A DNA stretch of 64,000 nucleotides. Origin: an uncultured Ruminococcus sp. (GTDB taxonomy: Bacteria > Bacillota > Clostridia > Oscillospirales > Ruminococcaceae). Shown piece after piece: positions 7,193-15,999 of this stretch. Location of the stretch: NCBI GenBank assembly GCA_934463425.1, contig CAKSJP010000003.1:56552-120551 (forward strand), given 5' to 3'. Numbering within the stretch: the first letter of the stretch is position 1; every line of letters begins with the position of its first letter. The notes beneath the pieces were generated by a model, which saw nothing but the letters and a program-made list of their open reading frames with translations, ran no database searches and was not told the DNA's origin. A program made the translations under genes and the position numbers.

Positions 7193-8668
7193 TCAGAGAA
7201 TAAAGCAGATCAGGCCGCTGCATCCCTCGTTGATGATGCGCTGCAGTGTTTCCTGAAGCTTTAACCTTGCATCCATGGGCATTTTGGAAAGCTTATTGTG
7301 CAGACCCTCGCCCACCAGTTCATGCAGAGATTTTCCGAAGATGTTCGACGACCAGATCTTGGTGGGATCTTCCTCGAAGCCCTCCAATAAGTACATAACC
7401 AGCTCTTCGCTCTGCCGTTCTGTCCCGACAATAGGGCTGACGGTCGTGCGGATGTCCGCGCGCATCATGTGAATAGACGGTGCAGAAGCACGCAGCCGGA
7501 CACCATAGCGCCCGCCCTGCTTGATGATCTCCGGTTCTTCCAGCGTCATCTCGCTTTGCTCCGGCATAACGATGCCATATCCGGTGGCTTCCACCTCCCG
7601 TAGCGCCGGTTCGATCTTCGCGTACTCCTTTTGAATGCGGCTCAGCTCCAGAAGCAGCGGCAGCAGATCGTTTTCTCCATGAATGTCCAGTCCCGTGGTT
7701 TCGCCCAGAATGCGGTAAAACAACGAACTGTCCAGTTCCACCTCTGCACAGACACTGCCTGTGCCCATGTGCATTTCCCGAATTGCTGCCCGTGTGACAT
7801 AGGGACAGGTGCTGACCGCTTCTGCGAAGAGTGTCGTGTCCCGGATGGTGTGGACTTCTGCGGCAGCCTGGCGAATGCAGGAGAAAACGGACTCTCTCAG
7901 CCAGTGCTCTTTTTCCAGTGAAGCTACCCATTTCGGCATGCACACATTGATCTCCCGAACCGGAAACACCCGGAGCAGTTCTGTCAGGATGCTGCAAATA
8001 TCGGCTTCATCCAGATCAGGGCAGCTCACCGGCAGTACCGGTGCATTGTATTTTTCGGAAAGCTGCTGTGCCATCGCTTTTGCCTGGGGCGTGTGGGGAT
8101 CCATGCAGTTCAGCAGTACTGCAAAGGGCTTTCCCAGTTCCTGCAGTTCTTCGATGACGCGCTGCTCGCACTCGGCGTATTCTTCCCGCGGCAGATCGGT
8201 GATGCTGCCGTCTGTGGTGACGACCAGGCCAATGGTGGAGTGCTCCGCAATGACTTTTCTTGTGCCCACTTCTGCTGCCATATTGAACGGCACTTCCTGG
8301 TCGAACCAGGGGGTATGCACCATTCGGGGCTGTTCGTTTTCGATGTATCCCAGCGCACTGGGGATAATATAACCCACACAGTCGATCATGCGCAGCCGCA
8401 TGTGCGCATTGTCTCCCAGCGTCAGTTCTACCGCATCCTCCGGGATGAACTTCGGCTCGGTAGTCATGATGGTTCTTCCGGCGGCGGACTGGGGCAGTTC
8501 ATCTGTGGCGCGTTCTTTCCACGCTTCGTCCGCAATATGCGGAATGACCAGCTGTTCCATGAATCGTTTGATGAAGGTGGATTTTCCGGAGCGGACTGGG
8601 CCGACGACGCCGACATAAATGTCACCGCCGGTGCGGCAGGCGATGTCCTCATAGATCGTATTTGCCAT
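7193..8668 (-). CDS. spoIVA: SpoIVA, spore-coat basement ATPase
   Basis: SpoIVA is a cytoskeletal ATPase that polymerises on the forespore surface, is recruited by SpoVM, and supports the coat. The 491 residues match the B. subtilis length of 492. GPVRSGKS at about 23-30 is the Walker A loop of this TRAFAC-derived family, and MRLMIDCVGY-like residues (RMIDCVGYIIP) form the Walker B region. The C-terminus is hydrophobic (CSGLICFIL), as in homologues. I chose the start MANTIYEDIA at 8668, preceded by AGGAGG, over an upstream in-frame start at 8698. It sits 19 bases after sipL. Confidence 0.95.
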   Translation of the reverse strand: MANTIYEDIACRTGGDIYVGVVGPVRSGKSTFIKRFMEQLVIPHIADEAWKERATDELPQSAAGRTIMTTEPKFIPEDAVELTLGDNAHMRLRMIDCVGYIIPSALGYIENEQPRMVHTPWFDQEVPFNMAAEVGTRKVIAEHSTIGLVVTTDGSITDLPREEYAECEQRVIEELQELGKPFAVLLNCMDPHTPQAKAMAQQLSEKYNAPVLPVSCPDLDEADICSILTELLRVFPVREINVCMPKWVASLEKEHWLRESVFSCIRQAAAEVHTIRDTTLFAEAVSTCPYVTRAAIREMHMGTGSVCAEVELDSSLFYRILGETTGLDIHGENDLLPLLLELSRIQKEYAKIEPALREVEATGYGIVMPEQSEMTLEEPEIIKQGGRYGVRLRASAPSIHMMRADIRTTVSPIVGTERQSEELVMYLLEGFEEDPTKIWSSNIFGKSLHELVGEGLHNKLSKMPMDARLKLQETLQRIINEGCSGLICFIL

Positions 8669-8687
8669 GTTCTGATACCTCCTGCCG

Positions 8688-10244
8688 TCACTGTACAATG
8701 GGGATGAAGAGCATCCCGGGTGTGGTCAGCTGTTCGTCTGTCAGTTCGTTTTCTTCCATGATGGCATGCACACTGGTGCGGCAGCGCTTGGCGATATCCC
8801 ACACATCCTCATGCTCTACGCCGTAGTACAGTTTCAGCGCATAATCGCCGTCCCGCACCAGCTTTGTCTCGCCGTCAACAGTCAATGCAGACAGGCAGAC
8901 ATAGCGGTCAGAGGGACAGAGACAGCCCTGCAGCAGCAGTGTTGCCTGGATCGTGATCCTGCCGTCCGGTGCGAGATGATAGGTGCAGTCGGTAGGTGTG
9001 ACTTCTGCCTGGAGCACTGCGTTGTCCACAGGAATGTCTGAGTTGGTGTATACCTCAAATGCCTCTTCCTTTTCCAAAAGCATGGGCATTCCCTCAGCAT
9101 CGCCAGCTAAAAGACTGCAGCAGAGCATGCCGCTGACCCGGATGCGGTTGGTATCAGAGAGCAGCTGCATGTTGATGTTGCGTACCTGGCAGTGGAGATC
9201 ATAGATGCACTCTGGTGCTGTATCTCCCGGCTGCAGAGAGGCACTGCACGGCATGGCTGCACGGATCGACTGCGGCGCGGTGTCGATCTGAATGGAGACG
9301 GTTTCCTGTTCACAGGGATAAATTGTGGAGAAAGCATCTGTCACGAGTTGAATCGAGGCAGTTTTGACAGCAGTGCAGTGCAGACAGAGTTCAATCTCGC
9401 ACTGTACACTGTCCAGACTGCCGTCTTTTCCGGGGCAGGGTTTTAAGTCGCAGCGCACAACACGGGTGTCCACGCTGCCGCGGTAAGTGTCATCGATCTG
9501 CGTCATGTCTACGATCTGACTGTAGGGGACGATGAACTGCATCTGTTCCATGCCGCTGCTGCCGTCCTCCTGCTGCCAGGTGTAGAGAAACTGCACTTCT
9601 GCCTCGCCCTTTGCCACCAGTTTTCCGGCGAGGATGGACTGCTCTTCGTGCCCCAGGCGGACGCTGCTGCGGATGATGCTGCGAATGGGCGGCTTCGATG
9701 CACCCAACTCGACATCCTCATTGAGCAGGATATGCTTGACGGCGCGCCGCTTCTGAGCGGCATATTCCACGGGCTTTCGACGCAGCTGAACATGCATGCC
9801 GAAAACATCCTGGATGACCTCCTGCTTCCGGTCACCAGTGACGTGGATCGCAATGGAAACCGCACCGCGCACCTCCAGACGGCGCGGACTGACTGCCCGG
9901 CAATTGGCATAGGTGGTTCTGGGGCGGAGCGTGACCTCCGGCTCGTCTGCAGGCCGGGGCAGTTCGATGCTTCGGGTAAAATTCATCTGCTGTGTCACAC
10001 ATTGCAGTATGGTGCTTCCGGAACCGCAGTACAGCACCCGGATGTCTGCCCGCAGTTCATAGGTGATGCGGTCTGTACCAATGGTGGAATTGACAATGGC
10101 AGGCTGAATCTCACAGCCGATCATGCGGAAAATGTCCGGATCATAGTCCGGCAGCACATAGTCCAGTTCAACGCTTTGCTCCTGCATCTCGTCCAGAATG
10201 ACTTCAGTCACAGGAAGCATTTCCCGATTGATTTTCAGATCCAT
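8688..10244 (-). CDS. sipL: SipL, SpoIVA-interacting DUF3794/LysM protein
   Basis: SipL is the clostridial counterpart of SpoVID. It binds SpoIVA through its C-terminal LysM domain and directs coat localisation around the forespore. This 518-residue protein has repeated DUF3794-type beta-rich units over most of its length and a LysM domain at about 467-513 (GVEHEDVWDIAKRCRT, ending PGMLFIPIVQ). The length is close to C. difficile SipL. It is directly upstream of spoIVA in the same operon. The ribosome site AGGAGG is 8 bases before the ATG. Expression by sigma-E is expected, but the only hint in the leader is a weak CATAGGAT. Confidence 0.9.
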   Translation of the reverse strand: MDLKINREMLPVTEVILDEMQEQSVELDYVLPDYDPDIFRMIGCEIQPAIVNSTIGTDRITYELRADIRVLYCGSGSTILQCVTQQMNFTRSIELPRPADEPEVTLRPRTTYANCRAVSPRRLEVRGAVSIAIHVTGDRKQEVIQDVFGMHVQLRRKPVEYAAQKRRAVKHILLNEDVELGASKPPIRSIIRSSVRLGHEEQSILAGKLVAKGEAEVQFLYTWQQEDGSSGMEQMQFIVPYSQIVDMTQIDDTYRGSVDTRVVRCDLKPCPGKDGSLDSVQCEIELCLHCTAVKTASIQLVTDAFSTIYPCEQETVSIQIDTAPQSIRAAMPCSASLQPGDTAPECIYDLHCQVRNINMQLLSDTNRIRVSGMLCCSLLAGDAEGMPMLLEKEEAFEVYTNSDIPVDNAVLQAEVTPTDCTYHLAPDGRITIQATLLLQGCLCPSDRYVCLSALTVDGETKLVRDGDYALKLYYGVEHEDVWDIAKRCRTSVHAIMEENELTDEQLTTPGMLFIPIVQ

Positions 10245-10523
10245 ATGGAACTCCTCCTTTTTTTGCCGTCCAGCGGCTTTGTTTTATCCTATGCAGACAA
10301 GCGGCACGATAGAACATACCGCCGGAATCTATCTATAATGCCTATGATACACCTATGAATTATCGGTAATGTTTGTGCAACTATACAAAAGCACAGGAAT
10401 TCTATTGACAAATTACTAGCTTTGCAGTATGATATGTAGCATACTAAGCATATCAAATCAATATGAATTATCGGAGAAGAAGGATTTCTTGGTTGCAGAC
10501 GATATAGAAAAGAGGGAAACGGC
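10245..10523. other. divergent regulatory region between sipL and the sulfate operon
   Basis: About 280 bases with no gene. It holds the leader of sipL on the minus strand and, from 10405, a strong promoter with possible operator repeats for the sulfate transport operon. Confidence 0.7.
10405..10433 (+). promoter_or_regulatory. promoter of the sulfate transport operon
   Basis: Perfect TTGACA (10405-10410), 17-base spacer, TATGAT (10428-10433). The spacer carries TTACTAG (10413-10419), which recurs in the promoter of the second sulfur operon at 15912-15918. A GATATG (10431-10436) / CATATC (10449-10454) inverted repeat covers the start-site region. Confidence 0.8.
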
Positions 10524-11531
10524 ATGAAAACAGGAAAAATCATCGGTGTACTGCTGGCAGCAGTTCTGACGGGCGGGATGCTCAGCGGCTGCGGAAACGG
10601 CAATACAGTAAGTATCGTTAACGTTTCCTATGACCCCACCCGGGAACTCTATACCGAATATAATACGATCTTTGCCGAACACTGGAAAGAGAAAACCGGA
10701 CAGGATGTAGAAGTGATACAGTCTCACGGCGGCTCCGGAAAACAGGCGCTGGAGGTGGCAAACGGTCTCGATGCCGATGTGGTAACGCTGGCACTGGAAT
10801 ATGACATTGATTCCATCCGGGATGCCGGACTGATCGAGGACGGCTGGGTGGATGAATTTCCGGACGACAGTGCACCGTATACCTCTACCATTGTCTTTCT
10901 GGTGCGCAAGGGCAATCCCAAAAACATTCAGGACTGGGATGATCTGGTGCGGGATGATGTGGATATCATTACGCCGAACCCCAAAACCTCCGGCGGTGCG
11001 CGCTGGAATTATCTGGCTGCCTGGAGCTATGCCGAACAGAAGTACAACGGTGATGAAGTGCAGACAGAGGCGTTTGTCAAAAAGCTTTATCAGAACGTGT
11101 TGGTACTGGATTCCGGCGCACGCGGCGCAACCACCACATTTGTGGAGAACGGACAGGGTGATGTGCTCATCGCCTGGGAAAACGAAGCGTATCTATCCAT
11201 GCGGGATGACCCGGAGGAATATGAGATCGTAAATCCAAGCATCAGCATTCTGGCGCAGCCGTCTGTGGCTGTGGTGGATGAGGTGGTCGATCGGCGAAAT
11301 ACACGAGATGTGGCAACAGAATACCTACAGTATCTATACTCGGATGATGCACAGCGTATCGCCGCAGACAATTATTATCGTCCCACCAATGAAGCAATCT
11401 TGAAAGAATATGCAGATGTATTTGATCTGAACATTGATCTGGTTTCCATCCAGGACTTTGGCGGATGGGATGCGGCGCAGAAAAAGCATTTTGCAGAGGG
11501 CGGCATTTTCGATCAGATCTATGAAAAATAA
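10524..11531 (+). CDS. sbp: sulfate ABC transporter substrate-binding lipoprotein
   Basis: A 335-residue extracytoplasmic binding protein that captures sulfate (or thiosulfate) for the CysTWA permease. It has a short signal peptide with lipobox LSGC (Cys23 lipidated). The body carries sulfate-binding-protein features such as NVSYDPTRELY, QSHGGSGKQALEV and TPNPKTSGGARWNYLAAW. It is first in the operon sbp-cysT-cysW-cysA-cysK-rrf2. Sulfate versus thiosulfate cannot be told apart by eye; the downstream APS pathway argues for sulfate. Confidence 0.93.
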   Translation: MKTGKIIGVLLAAVLTGGMLSGCGNGNTVSIVNVSYDPTRELYTEYNTIFAEHWKEKTGQDVEVIQSHGGSGKQALEVANGLDADVVTLALEYDIDSIRDAGLIEDGWVDEFPDDSAPYTSTIVFLVRKGNPKNIQDWDDLVRDDVDIITPNPKTSGGARWNYLAAWSYAEQKYNGDEVQTEAFVKKLYQNVLVLDSGARGATTTFVENGQGDVLIAWENEAYLSMRDDPEEYEIVNPSISILAQPSVAVVDEVVDRRNTRDVATEYLQYLYSDDAQRIAADNYYRPTNEAILKEYADVFDLNIDLVSIQDFGGWDAAQKKHFAEGGIFDQIYEK

Positions 11532-11540
11532 GGAGCACAT

Positions 11541-12374
11541 ATGAAAAAAGGCAGTAAACGCGTGATCCCCGGATTTGGGCTGTCCCTGGGCGTCACACTT
11601 TCGATTCTCAGCATTGTTGTACTGATCCCGCTGGCTTCTCTGGTGATCTATACAGCAAAGCTCAGCCCGGCAGAGTTTTGGGAGACGGTCACGAGACCGC
11701 GTGTCCTGGCAAGCTTTCGTGTCAGTCTGCTGACGGCGTTTGCGGCATCGGCAATCAATGCAGTCATGGGCGTGATTCTGGCGTGGGTATTGGTTCGCTA
11801 TCATTTTCCCATGAAGCGTCTGCTCAATGGCATGATCGAATTGCCTTTCGCCTTGCCTACAGCGGTTGCCGGCATTGCACTGACATCGCTGACTGCCGAT
11901 ACCGGTATGGTGGGAAAATTCTTCGCCCGGTTCGGACTGCACATTGCCTATACCAGAGTCGGCATTACAGTGGCGCTGATCTTCATTGGCATTCCCTTTG
12001 TAGTGCGGACGGTGCAGCCCATTCTGGAAAAACTGGATCCTACCTATGAAGAAGCGGCAGGCGTAATGGGGGCGAGCCGCATCCGGATTTTTTGGACAGT
12101 GATTCTTCCGGAGATCCTGCCGTCAGCGCTGACCGGTTTTGGTCTGGCGTTTGGCAGATGTCTCGGAGAATACGGCAGCGTTGTTTTCATTGCCGGAAAT
12201 CAGCCCTATGAAACCGAGATCACGCCATTGATCATTATGTCAAAGCTACAGGAATATGACTATACCAGTGCCACGTCCATTGCGCTTGTGATGCTGGCGG
12301 CGGCGTTCCTGATCCTGTTCCTGAGTAATCTGGTGCAGGCGAGAAGCTCCAGGATCCTGAAGGGAGGTCAGTGA
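11541..12374 (+). CDS. cysT: sulfate ABC transporter permease CysT
   Basis: A 277-residue inner-membrane permease with six predicted spans and the EAA loop EEAAGVMGASRIRIFWTVIL that contacts the CysA ATPase. It pairs with CysW. It begins 9 bases after sbp, with AAGGAG ahead of the ATG. Sequence and order match CysT/CysU. Confidence 0.93.
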   Translation: MKKGSKRVIPGFGLSLGVTLSILSIVVLIPLASLVIYTAKLSPAEFWETVTRPRVLASFRVSLLTAFAASAINAVMGVILAWVLVRYHFPMKRLLNGMIELPFALPTAVAGIALTSLTADTGMVGKFFARFGLHIAYTRVGITVALIFIGIPFVVRTVQPILEKLDPTYEEAAGVMGASRIRIFWTVILPEILPSALTGFGLAFGRCLGEYGSVVFIAGNQPYETEITPLIIMSKLQEYDYTSATSIALVMLAAAFLILFLSNLVQARSSRILKGGQ

Positions 12375-12375
12375 G

Positions 12376-13197
12376 ATGCATGAAGAAACCATTGGTTCTA
12401 AAATCGTAAAGTGGGTGCTGATCGGTGTCAGCGTTCTGTTTCTGGTGCTGATGCTGCTTCTGCCGCTGATTACTGTGATCTCCGAATCCCTTCGAGACGG
12501 ATGGAGAACCTATCAGGCGGCTGTGACCGATAAATACACTGTAAAAGCGGTGCTGCTGACCCTGGAAGCGACGGCATGTGCCGTGGGTGTCAATACGATT
12601 TTTGGCGTGTTTGCGGCGCTGACAGTTACGAAATATCATTTCCCCGGGAAAAAGGTGCTGACCACACTGATCGACGTGCCTGTGACCATTTCTCCGGTCA
12701 TTGCCGGCCTGATCTTTTTGCTGACTTTCGGCAGACAGAGCGTGATCTATCCGCTTTTGCAGGATCTGGGCATCAAGGTGGTATTCGCTGTGCCGGGTAT
12801 TATTCTGGCTACGGTATTCGTCACATTTCCGTTTGTTTCTCGGGAACTGATCCCGGTTCTGGAATCTCAGGGTACGGACGAGGAAGAGGCAGCGGCGCTG
12901 ATGGGCGCAAATGCCTGGACGATCTTCCGCAAGGTGACATTTCCACACATCCGCTGGGCACTGCTCTACGGCGTTGTGCTGTGTGCGGCGCGTGCAATGG
13001 GGGAGTTCGGCGCGGTTTCTGTTTTGTCCGGTCATCTGCGCGGCAGAACCAACACACTGCCGCTGCATGTGGAGATCTTGTTCAATGAATTTCAGTATGT
13101 GCCCGCATTTGCGGTTTCTTCCATCCTGGTGATGATGGCAATTGTAATTCTGGTGATTCGCAGTCTGGTCGAACGCCGGGGAAAGAGGGATACCTGA
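12376..13197 (+). CDS. cysW: sulfate ABC transporter permease CysW
   Basis: A 273-residue permease partner of CysT, with about six hydrophobic spans and the EAA loop EEEAAALMGANAWTIFRKVT. ARAMGEFGAVSVLSGHLRGR is characteristic of CysW. It starts two bases after the cysT stop, and its own stop overlaps the cysA start codon at 13197. Confidence 0.93.
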   Translation: MHEETIGSKIVKWVLIGVSVLFLVLMLLLPLITVISESLRDGWRTYQAAVTDKYTVKAVLLTLEATACAVGVNTIFGVFAALTVTKYHFPGKKVLTTLIDVPVTISPVIAGLIFLLTFGRQSVIYPLLQDLGIKVVFAVPGIILATVFVTFPFVSRELIPVLESQGTDEEEAAALMGANAWTIFRKVTFPHIRWALLYGVVLCAARAMGEFGAVSVLSGHLRGRTNTLPLHVEILFNEFQYVPAFAVSSILVMMAIVILVIRSLVERRGKRDT

Positions 13198-14255
13198 TGT
13201 ATGTTGAGTTGAATCATATTCATAAACGCTACGGCAATTATCAGGCATCCGATGATGTCAGTTTCGGAATCGAAAAGGGAAAGCTCATCGGATTGCTCGG
13301 CCCAAGCGGCAGCGGAAAAACAACCATTCTCCGCATGATCGCCGGTCTGGAGCATCCGGACAGCGGCGAGATCAAGATCGACGGCAAAGTCGTCAACGAT
13401 ATCCCGGCAAGCAAGCGAGGCATCGGCTTTGTGTTCCAGAACTACGCTTTGTTCCGGTATATGACAGTATACGATAACATTGCCTTTGGCTTAAAAGTAC
13501 AGAAGGCCGACCGCAAGACCATTCACAACCGCGTGATGGAACTGGTAGACCTTATCGGTCTGCGCGGCCTGGAACGGCGTTATCCCAGCCAGCTCTCCGG
13601 CGGACAGCGCCAGCGTGTGGCATTTGCCAGAGCGCTTGCGCCGAATCCGCAGCTGCTTCTGCTGGATGAGCCTTTTGCTGCCATTGATGCAAAGGTACGG
13701 CAGGAACTGCGCAGCTGGCTGAAAGAAATGATCGGAAAGCTGGGTGTCACCAGTATCTTTGTCACTCATGACCAGGACGAGGCCATTGAAGTGGCGGATG
13801 AGATCATTATTACCAACCACGGCAGGATCGAACAGGTGGGAACGCCCATTGAGATCTACCGTCATCCGCAGACTGCGTTTACGGCAGCTTTTTTCGGACA
13901 GACTTCTGCTCTGGCAGATTATCAGAAATATCACACCTTTCAGCATGTGGACGGTGTGGAAAAGGCCATTGTCCGTCCGGAATTTCTCAAGATCACCAAG
14001 AAAAACGAGGTGCAGAAATACGGCAGTTCTGCTTCACAGGGCGTAGTGGAACGAGCATCGTTTCGCGGCGACTGGATCGAGATAGAGGTTCGGGTCAACG
14101 GCGATCTGCTGATTGCCAAACGCGACCTGGAAGAGGAAAGCGTTTCTATAGGGGAAACGGTAGATGTGTTCCTCTATCGGTTGTTTGTGATCGTTGGGGA
14201 GAAATGTTATCTGTTGGAGAACCAGTCTCTCCAGGACGATTCTGTCTTTATCTGA
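13197..14255 (+). CDS. cysA: sulfate ABC transporter ATPase CysA
   Basis: A 352-residue ATPase that powers sulfate import. It has Walker A GPSGSGKT (35-42), signature LSGGQRQR (133-140), Walker B LLLLDEP with Asp157-Glu158, and the H-loop FVTHDQDEA. The last roughly 110 residues form a TOBE-like regulatory domain. The ATG overlaps the cysW stop (TGATG). Confidence 0.94.
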   Translation: MYVELNHIHKRYGNYQASDDVSFGIEKGKLIGLLGPSGSGKTTILRMIAGLEHPDSGEIKIDGKVVNDIPASKRGIGFVFQNYALFRYMTVYDNIAFGLKVQKADRKTIHNRVMELVDLIGLRGLERRYPSQLSGGQRQRVAFARALAPNPQLLLLDEPFAAIDAKVRQELRSWLKEMIGKLGVTSIFVTHDQDEAIEVADEIIITNHGRIEQVGTPIEIYRHPQTAFTAAFFGQTSALADYQKYHTFQHVDGVEKAIVRPEFLKITKKNEVQKYGSSASQGVVERASFRGDWIEIEVRVNGDLLIAKRDLEEESVSIGETVDVFLYRLFVIVGEKCYLLENQSLQDDSVFI

Positions 14256-14302
14256 TGGTATATTATGTTTGATATCGCAATTGAAAAAAGGAGTTATGTG
14301 TT

Positions 14303-15235
14303 ATGTCTAAGATTTATCAGGGTGCAGTGGAACTTATCGGTAATACCCCGCTGGTAGAAGTCATCAATCTGGAAAAGGAGCAGGAATTGAAAGCGCGTGT
14401 TCTGGTCAAGCTGGAATATCTGAATCCGGCAGGCAGCGTTAAGGATCGTATTGCAAAGGCAATGCTGGAAGACGCTGAAAAAACTGGGAAGCTGCATGAA
14501 GGCTCTGTGATTATCGAGCCGACTTCCGGGAATACTGGTATCGGACTGGCGGCGATTGCCGCATCCAAGGGCTATCGTGTGATCCTGACCATGCCGGAGA
14601 CCATGAGCGTAGAGCGCCGCAATATTCTGAAAGCCTACGGCGCAGAGATCGTCCTGACACAGGGTGTAAAGGGTATGAAGGGCGCGATCGAGCGCGCCAA
14701 GGAACTGGCTGAAGAGATTCCCGGCGGCTTTATTCCGGGACAGTTTGAGAATCCGGCAAATCCGGAAGCACACCGCAAGACCACCGGCCCGGAGATCTGG
14801 CGCGACACAGACGGCAAGGTAGATTTCTTTGTGGCTGGTGTCGGCACAGGCGGCACCATCAGCGGTACAGGCGAATATCTGAAATCACAGAATCCGGATG
14901 TGAAGATCGTTGCTGTTGAGCCGGCAGATTCTCCGGTGCTTGCCGGCGGAAAGCCTGGCCCGCATAAGATCCAGGGAATCGGCGCAGGCTTTGTGCCCCA
15001 GACACTGAACACCAGGATCTATGATGACATTTTTGAGGTGCAGAATGACGATGCTTTTGCAGCAGCAAAGCTGGCTGCCAAGCACGAGGGTATTCTGGTG
15101 GGCATTTCCTCCGGCGCTGCGCTGCACGCAGCACTGGAATTGGCGAAGAAGCCGGAAAATGCCGGAAAGACTATTGTTGCACTGCTGCCGGACAGTGGTG
15201 ACCGCTATTATTCTACTACATTGTTTGCAGATTAA
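14303..15235 (+). CDS. cysK: cysteine synthase (O-acetylserine sulfhydrylase)
   Basis: A PLP enzyme that joins sulfide and O-acetylserine to make cysteine. The 310 residues contain [11 protein letters not shown] with PLP-binding Lys47, the [11 protein letters not shown] substrate loop, and the [10 protein letters not shown] phosphate-binding loop. It lies 47 bases after cysA, with AAGGAG ahead, so it is co-transcribed with sulfate uptake. It gives free sulfide an outlet to cysteine in parallel with the protein-bound route to homocysteine downstream. Confidence 0.95.
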   Translation: MSKIYQGAVELIGNTPLVEVINLEKEQELKARVLVKLEYLNPAGSVKDRIAKAMLEDAEKTGKLHEGSVIIEPTSGNTGIGLAAIAASKGYRVILTMPETMSVERRNILKAYGAEIVLTQGVKGMKGAIERAKELAEEIPGGFIPGQFENPANPEAHRKTTGPEIWRDTDGKVDFFVAGVGTGGTISGTGEYLKSQNPDVKIVAVEPADSPVLAGGKPGPHKIQGIGAGFVPQTLNTRIYDDIFEVQNDDAFAAAKLAAKHEGILVGISSGAALHAALELAKKPENAGKTIVALLPDSGDRYYSTTLFAD

Positions 15236-15282
15236 ACGTCAGAGTGTGTTTCAGATCAGCTTGTCCGTGAGGAGGAATATCA

Positions 15283-15732
15283 TTGAAAATTTCAACAAAG
15301 GTGGAATGCGGCATCATCGCTCTCATTGACATTGCGCTGCATTCAGAAAACGGTGAAGCAGTCGCTGTCAGCAGCATCTCCAAACGGCAGAACATTTCTG
15401 TAAAATATCTGGAGCAGATCTTAGTGGCACTGCGGCAGGCGCATCTCATTCGCGGAATCAAGGGATTTAAAGGCGGTTATGTGACTGCGCGTCCGGCGGA
15501 ACAGATCTCATTTCAGGAGATCATTGACGCGCTGGATATCACCATCCTGGGAGATGTGGATGCCGGCGGTGCTGATGACACGTCGCTTCTGAAAGCGACC
15601 ATTCAGGAATCTCTGTGGGATAAGATGACGGCATACCTGCGGCAGTTCTGTACTGGAATCACACTGCGGGATATGATGGAACGCTATCACAGCGCCATTC
15701 CGCAGGATGAGGCGTTTATGTACTATATCTGA
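15283..15732 (+). CDS. Rrf2-family regulator, CymR-like
   Basis: A 149-residue winged-helix Rrf2 protein. It starts at a TTG preceded by GAGGAGG; no ATG fits. The N-terminus MKISTKVECGIIALIDIA and the KYLEQILVALRQAHLIRGIKG helix are typical of the family. There is only one cysteine in the usual effector region (FCTGIT), so it lacks an IscR-type Fe-S cluster. This fits CymR, which senses cysteine status through CysK in Bacillus and Staphylococcus. It lies directly after cysK and between the two sulfur operons. Regulation of both is inferred from position and a shared promoter motif. Confidence 0.82.
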   Translation: MKISTKVECGIIALIDIALHSENGEAVAVSSISKRQNISVKYLEQILVALRQAHLIRGIKGFKGGYVTARPAEQISFQEIIDALDITILGDVDAGGADDTSLLKATIQESLWDKMTAYLRQFCTGITLRDMMERYHSAIPQDEAFMYYI

Positions 15733-15767
15733 GCGGCAAAGTAGGAATTTGTTGTTGTGTGATTCAG

Positions 15768-15815
15768 AATCAGACGGCGTCCAGACAACATTTGGATGAT
15801 CCGTCTGATTTTTGC
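15768..15815 (+). terminator. terminator of the sulfate transport operon
   Basis: ATCAGACGG (15769-15777) pairs with CCGTCTGAT (15801-15809), followed by TTTTTG. Confidence 0.8.
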
Positions 15816-15906
15816 AGGAAATTATATGAACAAGTAACTTTTAAAGCGGCGTGAATGTGAATAATGTGTATAAAATGAAAAAGTCGAATAAATCATATAA
15901 AACCTA

Positions 15907-15935
15907 TTGACTTACTAGTGAAAAGGTGATATAAT
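15907..15935 (+). promoter_or_regulatory. promoter of the sulfate reduction and thiocarboxylate operon
   Basis: TTGACT (15907-15912), 17-base spacer, perfect TATAAT (15930-15935). TTACTAG (15912-15918) and the preceding CTATTGAC are shared with the sbp promoter, and ACTAGT here is palindromic, consistent with a common regulator. Confidence 0.82.
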
Positions 15936-15999
15936 AGGCTCATGACAAGGGAACAGAAGGAAAAATGTTCCGGAGAACGAGAGGAGCGTGGGTGAGCGC

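Noticed and set aside
10260-10330. Sigma-E promoter for sipL
   Set aside because: CATAGGAT is present at a plausible distance, but the -35 lacks the ATA core.
15816-15999. SAM or T-box riboswitch before metY
   Set aside because: No terminator follows the promoter at 15907-15935, the leader is only about 60 bases, and no SAM-box or T-box consensus is visible.
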